A stretch of DNA of 64,000 bases. Source: CBDFLT01 sp965249225 (GTDB taxonomy: Bacteria; Chloroflexota; Dehalococcoidia; Lucifugimonadales; G963668185). Location of the stretch: positions 1 to 64,000 of the forward strand of contig CBDFLT010000008.1 in the NCBI GenBank assembly GCA_965249225.1. Reading direction: 5' to 3'. A model generated the notes under the pieces. The model saw only the letters and a program-made list of their open reading frames with translations. It did no database searches and was not told where the DNA came from. Made by a program: the position numbers and the translations under genes. Below are positions 8,721 through 18,260 of this stretch, in pieces. Every line of letters starts with the position of its first letter. Position 1 is the first letter of the stretch.

Positions 8721-9143
8721 ATGTCGGAAGAGAACAAGGCCCTGGCCAGGCGGCACATCGAGGCAATCAACAACAAGGACGTGGACGGTTTCGCAAGGAA
8801 CTACGCCGATGACGTGGCCTACCAGGGCACGGATGGGGAGCTAAAGGGGCCCGAAGCGATCACCGAGCTCTTGAACGTGTTCCTGGGCGCGTTTCCAGAC
8901 CTTGCCGTTACGGTTGACGACGTTGTCGCCGAAGGGGACAAGGTCGTGCTCAGGTCGACGGGACGTGGGACCCACACGGGCGACCTCCAGGGGATCCCCC
9001 CGACGGGCAAGAGCATGACAATCTCGGCGATTGACATATTTCGCATGAGCGGCGGCAGGATCGCCGAGCAGTGGGAGATGTTCGACCAGATGGGGATGAT
9101 GCAGCAGCTTGGGGTCATCCCCGCGCCCGGCGAGTCAGGTTAG
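8721..9143 (+). CDS. SnoaL-like / ester cyclase family protein
   Basis: A 140-residue NTF2-fold protein (SnoaL-like). It has the typical N-terminal helix NKALARRHIEAINNKD and the middle segment FPDLAVTVDDVVAEGDKVVLRSTGRGTHTG. It continues with IPPTGKSMTISAIDIFRMSGGRIAEQWEMFDQMGMMQQLG, a hallmark of the ester-cyclase/polyketide-cyclase-like group. Most members have no known substrate. The ATG follows a good GGGAGGAG ribosome-binding site. A stem-loop at about 8680-8701 lies just upstream. The gene stands alone after the LuxR-type regulator. Confidence 0.85.
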   Translation: MSEENKALARRHIEAINNKDVDGFARNYADDVAYQGTDGELKGPEAITELLNVFLGAFPDLAVTVDDVVAEGDKVVLRSTGRGTHTGDLQGIPPTGKSMTISAIDIFRMSGGRIAEQWEMFDQMGMMQQLGVIPAPGESG

Positions 9144-9171
9144 CCCCTCAGTCACGTGCTAACAGTGGTCC

Positions 9172-9212
9172 GGCCGGATGCTAGACAGCGTTGCTATCTA
9201 GGGCATCCGGCC
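9172..9212. terminator. Strong hairpin between convergent genes
   Basis: GGCCGGATGC (9172-9181) pairs perfectly with GCATCCGGCC (9203-9212), and the inner TAGACA/TATCTA partly extends the stem. It lies between the 3' ends of the SnoaL-like gene and the minus-strand alcohol dehydrogenase, so a bidirectional transcription end is likely, although no T-tract follows on either strand. Confidence 0.6.
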
Positions 9213-9330
9213 TGAATCACTAACTCGATTCGAACACATTTCAGTTTAGGGCGTTGGCGTCATCCTTCGCCGGCGCCTATTGTACTGCGCTCCACATGTA
9301 AGAATCGGCAGACACATCCGTGGGGTCCCC

Positions 9331-10482
9331 CTACGGATTCAGGATAACCTTGGTGTATCCGTCCTCCCGACGGTCGAACTTGGTGTACGCGTCCGGCGCA
9401 TCGTCGAGGGGTACCTCGTGAGAGACCACGAAGCTGGGCTCGGCCCTACCGGCGATGATCAGGTCGCGCAGATAGGCGTTGTATTGCTTGACGTTGCACT
9501 GGCCCGTGCCGAGACGCAGCCCCTTCTCGAATAGCCGGCCGAAGTTGATGGCCAGCGCGCCTTTCTTTGCGTTCTCGTCCACACCGCCGGGGTCCGACGG
9601 CACGTAGAGGCCCGGTATTCCGAGAGCCCCGGTGGGGTTAGTCACTTCGATGAGCTGGTTCAGGACGATGTTCGGCACCTCGTCCTGCTCGCCGCCAGCC
9701 GCCGACGAGCCGGCGCTGGTCGCCTGGTAGCCCACGGCGTCGATGGCCTTGTCAACACCGTTGCCGCTGCGGAGGTCTTTTATCTGCTGCACAGGGTCAG
9801 ACTCGTCGTAGTTGATCGGAATCGCGCCGACGCCCGCGGCCTTGTCCAGCCGCTCCTTGACGTGGTCCACGGAGTAGACCTCGGCGGCGCCCCTGAGGAC
9901 GCTGCTATAGGCGGCCATGAGTCCCACTGGGCCGGCCCCGAAGACGGCCACCGACTCGCCCGGCTTCACGCCGGCCAGCTCCGCTCCGTGGTAGCCGGTC
10001 GGGAAGATATCGGCTAGCAGCGCGAAGTCCGCCTCGTGCTCGGTGCCCTGGGGCAGGGGAAGGCAGTTGAAGTCGGCGAATGGCACTTGCATGTACTCGG
10101 CCTGACCCCCAACCCACGGCCCCATGGCAACGTAGCCGTAGGCGCCGCCCGCGAATCCGGGGTTCACCGTCGTGCAGAAGCCCGTGAAGCCGCCGAGGCA
10201 GTTCTTGCAGAAGCCGCAGGCCACGTTGAACGGCATGACGACCCGGTCGCCGACCTTCCGCTCCTTGACGGCGCCGCCCACCTCCTGGATGACGCCCATG
10301 TTCTCGTGGCCGAAGACGATACCCGGCTCGGCGGCTGTGCGCCCCTCGTACATGTGGAGGTCAGAGCCGCAGATACAGGAGGACGTGATCTTGACTATAG
10401 CGTCGTTGGGATGCTTTATCTCCGGGTCCGGCACGTTCTCCACGGCGACACTGAACGGTTCCTTGTATACGACGGCCCTCAT
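9331..10482 (-). CDS. Zn-dependent alcohol dehydrogenase, glutathione-independent formaldehyde dehydrogenase type
   Basis: A 383-residue medium-chain dehydrogenase. The catalytic zinc ligands are in CICGSDLHMYEG and FGHENMG. The structural zinc lobe is CGFCKNCLGG..GFC. The NAD-binding loop is VFGAGPVGLMAA followed by YSVDHVKERLDKA. The long insert around GLYVPSDPGGVDENAKKG and the GYTKVILNP end match the formaldehyde-dismutase/FdhA branch. Expected reaction is NAD-linked oxidation of formaldehyde or small aldehydes and alcohols in the cytoplasm. The start at 10482 is chosen because it follows AGGAGGTGCACCC and begins MRAVVYKEP; the longer frame to 10539 adds a non-conserved leader. Monocistronic, convergent with the SnoaL-like gene. 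Confidence 0.85.
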   Translation of the reverse strand: MRAVVYKEPFSVAVENVPDPEIKHPNDAIVKITSSCICGSDLHMYEGRTAAEPGIVFGHENMGVIQEVGGAVKERKVGDRVVMPFNVACGFCKNCLGGFTGFCTTVNPGFAGGAYGYVAMGPWVGGQAEYMQVPFADFNCLPLPQGTEHEADFALLADIFPTGYHGAELAGVKPGESVAVFGAGPVGLMAAYSSVLRGAAEVYSVDHVKERLDKAAGVGAIPINYDESDPVQQIKDLRSGNGVDKAIDAVGYQATSAGSSAAGGEQDEVPNIVLNQLIEVTNPTGALGIPGLYVPSDPGGVDENAKKGALAINFGRLFEKGLRLGTGQCNVKQYNAYLRDLIIAGRAEPSFVVSHEVPLDDAPDAYTKFDRREDGYTKVILNP

Positions 10483-10780
10483 GGGTGCACCTCCTTGATG
10501 CGGCTGTGACTCTTGATCGCGCTCTCGCGGCCCGCCCACCCTCTGAGCGGAATGTTAGCTGAGACAAACAGCGAGAGAACCGCATTGTATTTTCGACCGA
10601 GAGCGGTGTCAACCGTTGCGCGCGGGTGAAAGTAGCCATGAGTCCCCGACGGGTCGGGACAGAAGGTCTGGGGCGGCTGGTGCATGGTGATGCCCATGTG
10701 GGGCCAACCCCACGTCCGATCTGAGATCGGTCGCAAATCATGCTAACCTTTTGGCCTGCTATCCCCACTACTATGTAGAG

Positions 10781-12046
10781 ATGCCCAGCAGAGTAGACAT
10801 CGTGGACAAGCTGTCCGACGCGGAGCTGGTGGCCCTGGCCCGTTCCGGAGACAAGGAGGCTTTCGGCGCGCTGGCCATGAGTCATCTTGCCATGGCCCGG
10901 CGTGTCGCGCGCGGATTGCTGCCCGACGAGGATATCGCCCGCGAGCTCGCCGGCGAGGCGGTCCTGCAGGCGTACCTCTCCCTCGACCGCCTACGCGACC
11001 CGGAGCGGTTCCAGAGCTGGCTCTACGGCATTGTGCTCAATGTGTGCAGGGGCTATCTGAAGAGCCGCGAGGCAAGCGTGGTGTCGCTGGAGGCACTCAC
11101 CGGCGGGCTCCGCTTCGACGCGGTGCCTTTCATGGGGTTCGAGCCGGACCCGCAGGAGGTGGCCGAGGCCCAGCAGCTGCACCGGGTCGTGCTGGACGCC
11201 GTGAACGCCCTGTCGCCGAAGCAGAGGGCAGCTACGCTCCTGTTCTACTATGACCAGCTCAGCGTCAGAGAGGTCGCCGCTACTTTGGGGATATCGACGG
11301 GCGCGGTCAGGGTCCGGCTGCATAAGTCTAGAGGGAGGCTGCGAGAGCTACTCCAGCCGGCGTTCCGAGAGATTCGAGGCCCCGTACCACAGAAACAGGA
11401 GGAGCCAGAAATGATCGAAGTCACCATTGCGGATATCATGGCTTCCAAGGGAAGCACCGACGAGAAGACCGGTCGAAACTACCCGCTTAACGTTGTGCTG
11501 CTGCTCGACGCCAAAGGGCGGCGTGTTCTGCCGTTATGGATTGGGCAAACAGAGGCACAGGCCATAGCATTAGCCCTGAAGCAGGTCCCGCTGCCGAGAC
11601 CATTGACACACAGCTTCACGGCCAGCCTTCTTGTAGCCGTCGGGGCCGAGTTGCAGGAGGTGCGGGTGGAGGAGCTGATAGACGACACGTTCTACGCCGT
11701 GGCTAAGCTTCGGAGCGGTGACGACTTGAGGGAGGTGGACGCCAGGCCCAGTGACGCCATGGCGCTGGCGGTGATCACCGGCAGCCCCATCTACGTGGCC
11801 GAGGAGGTCATGCGGAAAGGAGGAGCCACCATCCCCGACGAGGCCGGCGAGCTCATGCCGCTCGGCAAGGGGATCGACCGCATCGCCAGCGAGCTCGAGG
11901 AGCAGACGAAGGCGGGCCGGCACGGGTCCAAGGAGGTCGCCAAGGCAGAAAAGGAAGTTTCGCGAATGGCCGCGCGGCAGCGCATCATCGACCTGTTCGT
12001 TGGAGGCGAGAGCGAGAGCGAGGACGACGAGACGCAGGCGCAGTGA
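10781..12046 (+). CDS. ECF sigma-70 factor fused to a bifunctional nuclease (BFN/DUF151) domain
   Basis: One unbroken frame of 421 residues from ATG 10781. Residues 10-190 form an ECF sigma factor: region 2 (DAELVALARSGDKEAFGALA ... SWLYGIVLNVCRGYLKSR) and region 4 (LSPKQRAATLLFYYDQLSVREVAATLGISTGAVRVRLHKSRGRL). Residues from about 211 form a BFN domain: IEVTIADIMAS, VLLLDAKGRRVLPLWIGQTEAQAIALAL, DARPSDAMALAV and the basic, coiled C-terminus. BFN proteins can act as nucleases or regulators. There is no stop, frame change or internal ribosome-binding site of note between halves, and a terminator follows. Regulation of sigma activity by the BFN half is inference. A TTG at 10751 is a less likely start. 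Confidence 0.88.
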   Translation: MPSRVDIVDKLSDAELVALARSGDKEAFGALAMSHLAMARRVARGLLPDEDIARELAGEAVLQAYLSLDRLRDPERFQSWLYGIVLNVCRGYLKSREASVVSLEALTGGLRFDAVPFMGFEPDPQEVAEAQQLHRVVLDAVNALSPKQRAATLLFYYDQLSVREVAATLGISTGAVRVRLHKSRGRLRELLQPAFREIRGPVPQKQEEPEMIEVTIADIMASKGSTDEKTGRNYPLNVVLLLDAKGRRVLPLWIGQTEAQAIALALKQVPLPRPLTHSFTASLLVAVGAELQEVRVEELIDDTFYAVAKLRSGDDLREVDARPSDAMALAVITGSPIYVAEEVMRKGGATIPDEAGELMPLGKGIDRIASELEEQTKAGRHGSKEVAKAEKEVSRMAARQRIIDLFVGGESESEDDETQAQ

Positions 12047-12071
12047 CCTCCACGGGCGAGTCTCGCGGGGG

Positions 12072-12105
12072 AGCAAAGAGCCCGGGGCCGGCCAGGCTCT
12101 TTGCT
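12072..12105 (+). terminator. Terminator hairpin after the sigma-BFN gene
   Basis: AGCAAAGAGCC (12072-12082) pairs perfectly with GGCTCTTTGCT (12095-12105) across a 12-base GC-rich loop. It begins 26 bases after the stop codon. TATAAT follows directly at 12105-12110 and could serve as a -10 box for the next gene. Confidence 0.65.
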
Positions 12106-12170
12106 ATAATCTACGCCGTTGAACCGTGGCGTTGCAACGTGCTAACAATGCGTGAAGGGAGCGCTTTGTC

Positions 12171-12590
12171 ATGGACCTTGACCTGGGTGGCCTCAACTAT
12201 ATCGCGGTTGTCGTTGGGGTGATTCTGAACATGGCCCGGGGCGCGTTGTGGTACTCACCGGTGTTGTTCGCCAACCAGTAGCTGGCGTTGAACGGCTGGA
12301 CGAAGGAGGACGTCGAGGCGCGAGGCGTGGCGTGGAAGGGCTACGTGGTCAGCATCGTCGCATCCATCGTTATCGCTCTGGCTCTGGCGATTATCGTCCT
12401 CGCCGCAAAGGCGGACACGGTGGTCGACGGGCTGGTGTTGGGTCTGCTGGCGGGTCTCGGGTTCGTGGCCACAGCGATGGCGGCGAACTACGTCTTCGAG
12501 GCCCGGCCGCTGAAGCTGTACCTCATCAACGGAGGCTACCCGGTCATAATGGCAGCCGTACTCGGGGCCCTATTCGGGTCCTGGCAATAG
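12171..12590 (+). pseudogene. DUF1761 membrane protein interrupted by an amber codon
   Basis: From ATG 12171 the frame reads MDLDLGGLNYIAVVVG..ALWYSPVLFANQ, then TAG at 12279-12281. It continues in the same frame as LALNGWTKEDVEARG to the stop at 12590. Together this is a normal DUF1761 protein of about 139 residues with four predicted membrane helices. The stop sits where the family often has an aromatic residue, so TGG to TAG is the simplest change. A TTG at 12288 could give a 100-residue truncated protein. Function of DUF1761 is unknown. It lies 37 bases before the YdeI-like gene, whose start follows GGCGAGGAGG. Confidence 0.75.
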
Positions 12591-12627
12591 CCTCGTCTAG
12601 CATCACGAGTGGCGAGGAGGGCACGGC

Positions 12628-13122
12628 ATGGGAACGGAAGGCGGGCCGGTAGGGCGAGAGGAGTTCGAAGCCACGCTGGAAGAAATGGGGCCAGGCGGCG
12701 CTTGGACCTGCATCAGGATACCGTTCGACGTGCAGAAGGCCTTTGGGAGCAGGGCGCGGGTCTCGGTCACAGGGACCATTGCCGGACTTGAGTTCAAGAG
12801 CTCGGTCTTCCCGATGGGCGATGGCACCCATTTCATGATGGTGAACAAGGGTATGCAGCAGGGGACGGGGCTCAAGGCCGGTGGCACGGCGCACTTCGCG
12901 CTGCAGCGGGACACCTCGCCGAGGACGGTCGACGTTCCTGGCGACCTTTCGGAGGCATTGGCCGGAAACCCCGAGGCCGAGACCGGGTTTGAGAGGCTCC
13001 CGTATTCGCATAAGAAGGAGTACGTGGACTGGATCGAGTCGGCCAAGCGACCGGAGACACGCGCCCGGCGAATCGAGAAGGCGCTGGAGATGCTGTCTGA
13101 GGGTAGGCGCCTCAAAGGGTAG
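12628..13122 (+). CDS. DUF1905 / YdeI (OmpD-associated)-like protein
   Basis: A 164-residue soluble protein with two recognisable parts. The N-terminal DUF1905 beta domain has WTCIRIPFDVQKAFGSRARVSVTGTIAG..FKSSVFPMGDGTHFMMVNKGM. The C-terminal helical YdeI/OmpD-associated segment has LPYSHKKEYVDWIESAKRPETRARRIEKALEML. Members are linked to resistance against bacteriocins and peptides in enterics, but the molecular role is not established. The ATG at 12628 follows GAGGAGGGCACGGC. Co-transcription with the upstream DUF1761 remnant is likely. Confidence 0.82.
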   Translation: MGTEGGPVGREEFEATLEEMGPGGAWTCIRIPFDVQKAFGSRARVSVTGTIAGLEFKSSVFPMGDGTHFMMVNKGMQQGTGLKAGGTAHFALQRDTSPRTVDVPGDLSEALAGNPEAETGFERLPYSHKKEYVDWIESAKRPETRARRIEKALEMLSEGRRLKG

Positions 13123-13145
13123 CGAGATGCGACTCGTCCGGCCTA

Positions 13146-13167
13146 GAGACCCTTTGCCAGGGGTCTC
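13146..13167 (+). terminator. Stem-loop after the YdeI-like gene
   Basis: GAGACCC (13146-13152) pairs with GGGTCTC (13161-13167) across an 8-base loop, 23 bases after the stop codon. No T-tract follows, so termination is plausible but not certain. Confidence 0.45.
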
Positions 13168-13283
13168 AAGTTCTCCCGAGAAACCGAGTTGTTGACCACC
13201 GTTACCTAGCGCCATATAATCGCTTCGAGAGGGGCCGAACGCCGGAGAACCTGGCTAGCAGACCGAGAACTACGGTGTGACCG

Positions 13284-13637
13284 ATGGGGGATGCGTCCAA
13301 GGCGATATTGTGGGTCCGGGGAGGCCCCGACGACGGGGGATCCATCAACCTGCGCGAGGGCACTATGCTGATGGGCCGAGCCCTCGATAACGACATCGTT
13401 GTGGAGGAACCGAACGTGTCGCGCCAGCATGCGGGGATTCGCAGCTACGCAAATGGCTACTGGATAGAGGACCTGGGCAGCCGCAACGGCACTTTCGTGA
13501 ACGGCGATCCGCTGGCGGGAGAGGGCAGAAGACTTCGGGACATGGACCGGATCGAGCTGGGCGGGGCCGACTCCGTGCACTGGGTCTTTAGAGAGCTCGG
13601 CGCCACCGTGGAATTCACGCTCCCATCACGAACATAG
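13284..13637 (+). CDS. Small FHA-domain protein
   Basis: A 117-residue protein that is almost entirely one forkhead-associated domain, a phosphothreonine-binding module. The conserved residues are visible: MGRALDNDIVVEEPNVSRQHAGI (Arg and Ser-Arg-His), then WIEDLGSRNGTFVNG. There is no kinase, membrane or enzymatic part. A close paralogue of the same size lies at 45601-45966 on the other strand, with the same N-terminal RGGPD plan. Partners are unknown, and no Ser/Thr kinase is in the window. ATG at 13284. Confidence 0.88.
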   Translation: MGDASKAILWVRGGPDDGGSINLREGTMLMGRALDNDIVVEEPNVSRQHAGIRSYANGYWIEDLGSRNGTFVNGDPLAGEGRRLRDMDRIELGGADSVHWVFRELGATVEFTLPSRT

Positions 13638-13962
13638 CCCTGCCCAGGACGGCCCTTTCTGGCATGACGGGCCGCAGGCCTCGGGCGCGGCATCGTTGTC
13701 AAAGTGACGCCTCCTCGAGTAGGGCCTTTTTCAGTCCTTCTGCACATGCTTTTACGAGCTTCCGCAGGGTACCACCGGCACCGCAATGTCGTCCCGAGGA
13801 CCCCGACACGTCGGGGGAGGAGGGACCTGGGGCGGGGGTGGCTCTGGCGCAGACGGCACACGCCCCACCACCCCAGATGCTTCGGCAGGCTCAGCATGAC
13901 AGGGCAACGACCACCGCGCCCCATGATATGAATTGTGATATCACTGTGATCGGGCCAAGGCC
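13638..13962. other. Intergenic region between FHA and sbcC genes
   Basis: 325 bases with no supported gene. It contains GGGCCTTTTTCAGTCC near 13722, similar to the outer arms of the palindromic element at 29235-29362, and CTTCGGCAGGCTCAGCATGACA near 13879, a member of the TTCGAC-GCTCA dispersed repeat type. It looks like debris of one such extragenic repeat. The sbcC promoter presumably lies in the last AT-richer 40 bases. Confidence 0.5.
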
Positions 13963-16539
13963 GTGATTCCCCAAAGACTGACCGTCAAGAACTTCATGTG
14001 TTACCGGGACAATGTCCCTCCGCTGGAGCTGGACGGGATCCACGTGGCATGTCTGTGCGGCGACAACGGCAACGGCAAGACCGCGCTGCTGGACGCCATC
14101 ACATGGGCGCTTTGGGGACAGGCGAGGGCGCGGACCCAGGAAGAGCTAATCCACCAGGGCCGCCAGGACATGGCCGTCGAGCTGGAGTTCCTCGCACGTG
14201 GCCAGCGGTACCGGGCGAACCGTAGGTACTCGCTCTCCGGCCGAGGCAGTCGCGGGAAGACGAGCCTGGAGCTCCAAGTAGTGTCCGAAAACGGGGTCCG
14301 GCCCATCACCGGGAACACCATTGGCGAAACGGAGAAGCAGATCCGAGAGCTCCTGCACATGGACTACGACACGTTCATCAACACCGCATTCCTCCTTCAG
14401 GGGCAGGCGGACCTGTTCACCAGGAGCACCCCCGCGCAGCGCAAGGAGCGTCTGGCCGAGGTGCTGGACCTCTCGTACTACCAGGCGATGGAGGATCGTG
14501 CTAAAGAGCGCAGCCGCGGCGCCCAAGACGGCGTCAGAGACACCGACGGGGCCATCGGAGTGCGACGGCAGGAGGTGTCCGAAAAGCCTGACTACCAGAC
14601 GAAGCTAACCGCGGTGCGGACCATGTTGAGCGGCATAGGCCCCGAGGCGGATGCTCTGCAGGCGAAGGTGGAGGAGCTTCGCGGTTCGGTCGATTCGCTT
14701 CGGGCGCGACGAGACGAGCTGAACGCGCTGGAGCGGCGTTTGGGGGCCACCGGGACAGAAATATCCGAGCTCGACAGGCAGGTGCGCGCGCATCAGGAGA
14801 GGGTCAGAGACTACGAGGCCGCGCTGCACGACGAATCGGAGACCCGCTGGCAGTTCGCTTCCCTGGAAGAGGCCAGGGCCGAGCTGGACCGGCTTGAGAG
14901 GGCCTCGTTCCACGCGATGGGGCTGGACCGGGAGAGGGCTGAGCTTGGCAAGACAATCGCCGTAGAGCGAGAGGCCCTGTCGTGGCAGGCCGCGCAGCTC
15001 CAAAGCAGGATAGCCGATGAGCTCGAGCCTCGGGCTAGAGACCTCCCGCGAATCGAGGAGCAGGTCCGGCAGACCACCGAGGAAGGGTCGAAGCTCGACG
15101 AGCTGGATGGGTCGGTGCGCTTGCGTCGCGAGGAGGCCCAGTCCGTCGCGGGCAGGCTGCGCTACCTGGAGGAGGCCAACGCCAGCCTTCACGCCGGGAT
15201 GGAGGAGACGCGAAGGAAGTTCGACATGCTGAGGGAGGACGATCCCCTCTGTCCGCTATGCCAGAAGCCCCTGGGCAGCGAGGGCCAGGAGCACCTGCGT
15301 CGGGAATACGAGGCCGAGGGCCGTGAGGCGAAGCGCCGCTATCAGGAGAACGAGGCCGAAAAAAAGGGGGCCAACGCGGAGCATCGGAGGCTGCTGGACG
15401 AGACCACCAGGCAAGAGGCGGACCTCGAACGCGAGCGGCGCAGTCTCCAGTCGAAGGCGGCCTCCCTGGAGCGCGGTCTGCAGGAGTGCCGGACGGCGCA
15501 GGAAGCCCTAGGCCCTGCCCGGAGCGAGCTCGAAAAGCTGCGGGCCGGGCTCGCGCAGAAGAGGTATGCGGAGGCAGCGCAGCGCAGGCTCGGCGAGTTG
15601 GAAGGTGAGATATCGGCCCTCGGATACGACGACGAGAAGCACCGCCGTGTCCAGGAGAGCGTCAAGGGGCTGGAGCCCTTCGCCGAGCGGCACCGCAGGC
15701 TCCTGGAGGCCGTCGAGGCGGTGCCCGGAGAGCGCCAGGCCCTCCAGGCTGCGGAGCGGATGCTGGAGCGCCGGAGGCAGGAGACCGAGGAGGACGAGAG
15801 GCGGCGAGAGGCCCTCTCGCGTGAGCTTGAATCGCTACCCTCTCTGGAGGCGGAGCTACGAGCCGCCGAATCGGCCCATCGGTCGGTGGAGGCGCAGCGG
15901 CAGGCGGCGATGGTGGAGCAGGGGGTCCTGACCCAGCAGCTCGACCGGCTCGCAAGGCTGGAATCGGAGCTCGGCGAGCTCGATAAGAGGCGTGCCGGGC
16001 TCGTGGACGAAAAAGCTATCTGGGACGAGCTGACCGTGGCCTTCGGCAAGAACGGCGTGCAGGCGCTGATCATAGAGCAGGTCATACCGCGGCTCCAGGA
16101 CGACGCCAACGAGCTGCTTGGGCGTCTCACGGACCACCGAATGACCCTGAAGTTGCAGCTTGCGGAGGGCAGGCGAGAGAGGCGCATGGGGCTGGCATCG
16201 GAGGAGCTTCAGATCCGCATAGCCGACGAGGTCGGCACCCGGAGCTACGAGACCTTCAGCGGGGGCGAGGCGTTCCGTATCAACTTCGCCCTGCGGATCG
16301 CGCTGTCCAAGCTGCTGGCCCGCAGGTCGGGGGCGCCGCTGCCTATCCTGTTCATCGACGAGGGCTTCGGCACCCAGGACGCAAGCGGCCAGGAGCGCCT
16401 CAAGGAGGCGATCCAGTCCATCCAGTCCGACTTCGAGAAGATCATCGTCATCACGCACGTCGAGCAGGTGAAGGACGCCTTCCCCGTCCGCATCGAGGTC
16501 ACCAAGACGGGCGCGGGGTCCACATTTGAGGTGGTGTAG
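13963..16539 (+). CDS. sbcC: SbcC/Rad50-like SMC-family ATPase
   Basis: 858 residues. Walker A is CGDNGNGKTALLDAITWALWG near residue 33. The Q-loop region is INTAFLLQGQADLFTRSTPAQRKERLAEVL. Two long coiled-coil arms (about 190-420 and 450-690) flank a zinc-hook CPLCQKPL near residue 430. The ABC signature TFSGGEAFRINFALRIALS and Walker B PILFIDEGFGTQD are near the C-terminus. SbcC with the SbcD nuclease processes DNA ends and hairpins. No sbcD neighbour is present; the gene follows the FHA gene and a 325-base gap. GTG at 13963 is the best start because LTVKNFMCYRD follows at once. It is shorter than E. coli SbcC but normal for non-proteobacterial versions. Confidence 0.9.
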   Translation: MIPQRLTVKNFMCYRDNVPPLELDGIHVACLCGDNGNGKTALLDAITWALWGQARARTQEELIHQGRQDMAVELEFLARGQRYRANRRYSLSGRGSRGKTSLELQVVSENGVRPITGNTIGETEKQIRELLHMDYDTFINTAFLLQGQADLFTRSTPAQRKERLAEVLDLSYYQAMEDRAKERSRGAQDGVRDTDGAIGVRRQEVSEKPDYQTKLTAVRTMLSGIGPEADALQAKVEELRGSVDSLRARRDELNALERRLGATGTEISELDRQVRAHQERVRDYEAALHDESETRWQFASLEEARAELDRLERASFHAMGLDRERAELGKTIAVEREALSWQAAQLQSRIADELEPRARDLPRIEEQVRQTTEEGSKLDELDGSVRLRREEAQSVAGRLRYLEEANASLHAGMEETRRKFDMLREDDPLCPLCQKPLGSEGQEHLRREYEAEGREAKRRYQENEAEKKGANAEHRRLLDETTRQEADLERERRSLQSKAASLERGLQECRTAQEALGPARSELEKLRAGLAQKRYAEAAQRRLGELEGEISALGYDDEKHRRVQESVKGLEPFAERHRRLLEAVEAVPGERQALQAAERMLERRRQETEEDERRREALSRELESLPSLEAELRAAESAHRSVEAQRQAAMVEQGVLTQQLDRLARLESELGELDKRRAGLVDEKAIWDELTVAFGKNGVQALIIEQVIPRLQDDANELLGRLTDHRMTLKLQLAEGRRERRMGLASEELQIRIADEVGTRSYETFSGGEAFRINFALRIALSKLLARRSGAPLPILFIDEGFGTQDASGQERLKEAIQSIQSDFEKIIVITHVEQVKDAFPVRIEVTKTGAGSTFEVV

Positions 16540-18260
16540 GGTAGGGGTCATCTGGTTTCTGTTGCCTGGAGCTAGACCGTTTGGCCAGGGAGCGACGGCC
16601 TCCGTGAGGAAGCCGACTTAAGTCGACTTCTGGCCGTACCTGCAAGCGTCCTCTTCAATCTCTCCCGCGCACCGAATGAGGTAGACTGAGACAATTGCCG
16701 CTGACTGGTTAGCTTAGGATTAGGGACGCCGTTATGGGTCTGCACTTCCGCCTTATCTTGCTCCTGATGGCCCTAGCCGGCACCATTCTGCTTGTGAGCG
16801 TGGATGCAGTAGCCGCAGGCCAGCCACCGGGAGTCGAGCTCAGCCCAGATGGCCTTTCATACATATCGTGGATGTTCGACCTCCCAAAAAGCGCTCAGGA
16901 GTGGCAGAATACGTGCTCCCTCGGATGTGGGGGCCACCTGCGTGACGACTACTATGCAGATGACTGGGCCCTGTCTTCATCAGGTGGGCTAACGGGAGAA
17001 CAGCGCACATTTGGGCAAGCTGTATATGCAGGGATTTCTGGGACCGCGATCGTCAAACCAAACCACGGGGACTACGGTAATGATGTCATCCTGTACGATT
17101 CAGAATCGAAGGTCGCCCTCAGAAATGCCCACCTTAGCGAAATCTTGGTAGCCGACGGGCAAGTAGTCTCCGCTGGGTCTCCGATTGGAAAGGTAGGGAA
17201 TAGCGGTAACGTAACCGCTTCCCACCTTCACATCGTTTTGTACAAGAACGTTACGGATACAAGCACTCGTCCTGTTGACTGGACAACCCTTCTAGGTCCC
17301 AGTGGGCCAACCGATTTCGCTGCACCTTTCCTCTACAATGCGCGGGCGGCTCCAACGATTACGTCCCGCCTCACGATTGTGGAGTCGCCCCCGTACTACG
17401 TGGGGCAGACTCTCACCGCTCGGTTCACTATCCAGAACAAAGGTGCCGTGGCAATCACCTTTGCCGAATTGACGGCTGGCGGCAGACTTGACGGCGTCTA
17501 CGATTGCCCCAATGGCATCTGCTGTCCAAACACCGGCGGTGTCTGCCCGGACTTCACAAAAGTGTACGACCGTACGCTGAATCCGGGGGCCTCGTATCCT
17601 TACGAAGGATCATTCGTCCCTGCTCAGCCAGGCAGCTATGAGTTTCAGGTGTTCTATCTGGCCAACGGTGAATGGCACTGGAACCTTCCTACAGAGAGTG
17701 GTGTGATCAACTCTGTACGCATCACTGTGGAGGGAGCACCGCCATCCCAAGTCGTTTCACCAGTCGTTGGCCCTCTTGAAGTTGTAACCACGCTTGGTAC
17801 TTGCTCGAACACGAAGTGGTGTTTCAACCAGCATAGGACAGGTGGACACGCCCCCGGTGGGGGGATTGGTCAAGCCGACGATACTCTCGCGTGGGACGTG
17901 AACTTGAATCACCCTAGTTTTGATGCAGATGCGGGTGAGCCCGTATATGCGGTGGCTTCCGGCGAGGTTGCCTCATCCTTTGGAAGTAGGATCAACGCTG
18001 GTGGCTCTTACGGCCAGGTCCTTATCGAACACTCCTATCAAGGGAGCGAGTGGTGGAGTGGCTACCTCCATCTAAAGGACATCCAGGTAACCACCGGACA
18101 GGCTATCACGGAGAATACTGTTCTAGGCTACATCTCGAACACTAGCCCAAATCCAATCTCAAACCACCTGCACTTCGTTGTCTATACGGGGTCCAACAAC
18201 CTTGGGGGCCTTGTCTCGTTCAATGCTAGCCTTCTTGAAAGAGCCGGCTCACTTCCATCC

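Noticed and set aside
15342..16187. A Ser/Arg-rich minus-strand frame inside sbcC
   Set aside because: A pure antisense frame of a Glu/Arg/Leu-rich coiled coil; no start signal and no domain.
16614..16625. A 12-base palindrome CGACTTAAGTCG upstream of the large secreted protein gene
   Set aside because: Perfect but short, single, and not placed relative to a clear promoter; could be an operator but nothing supports it.
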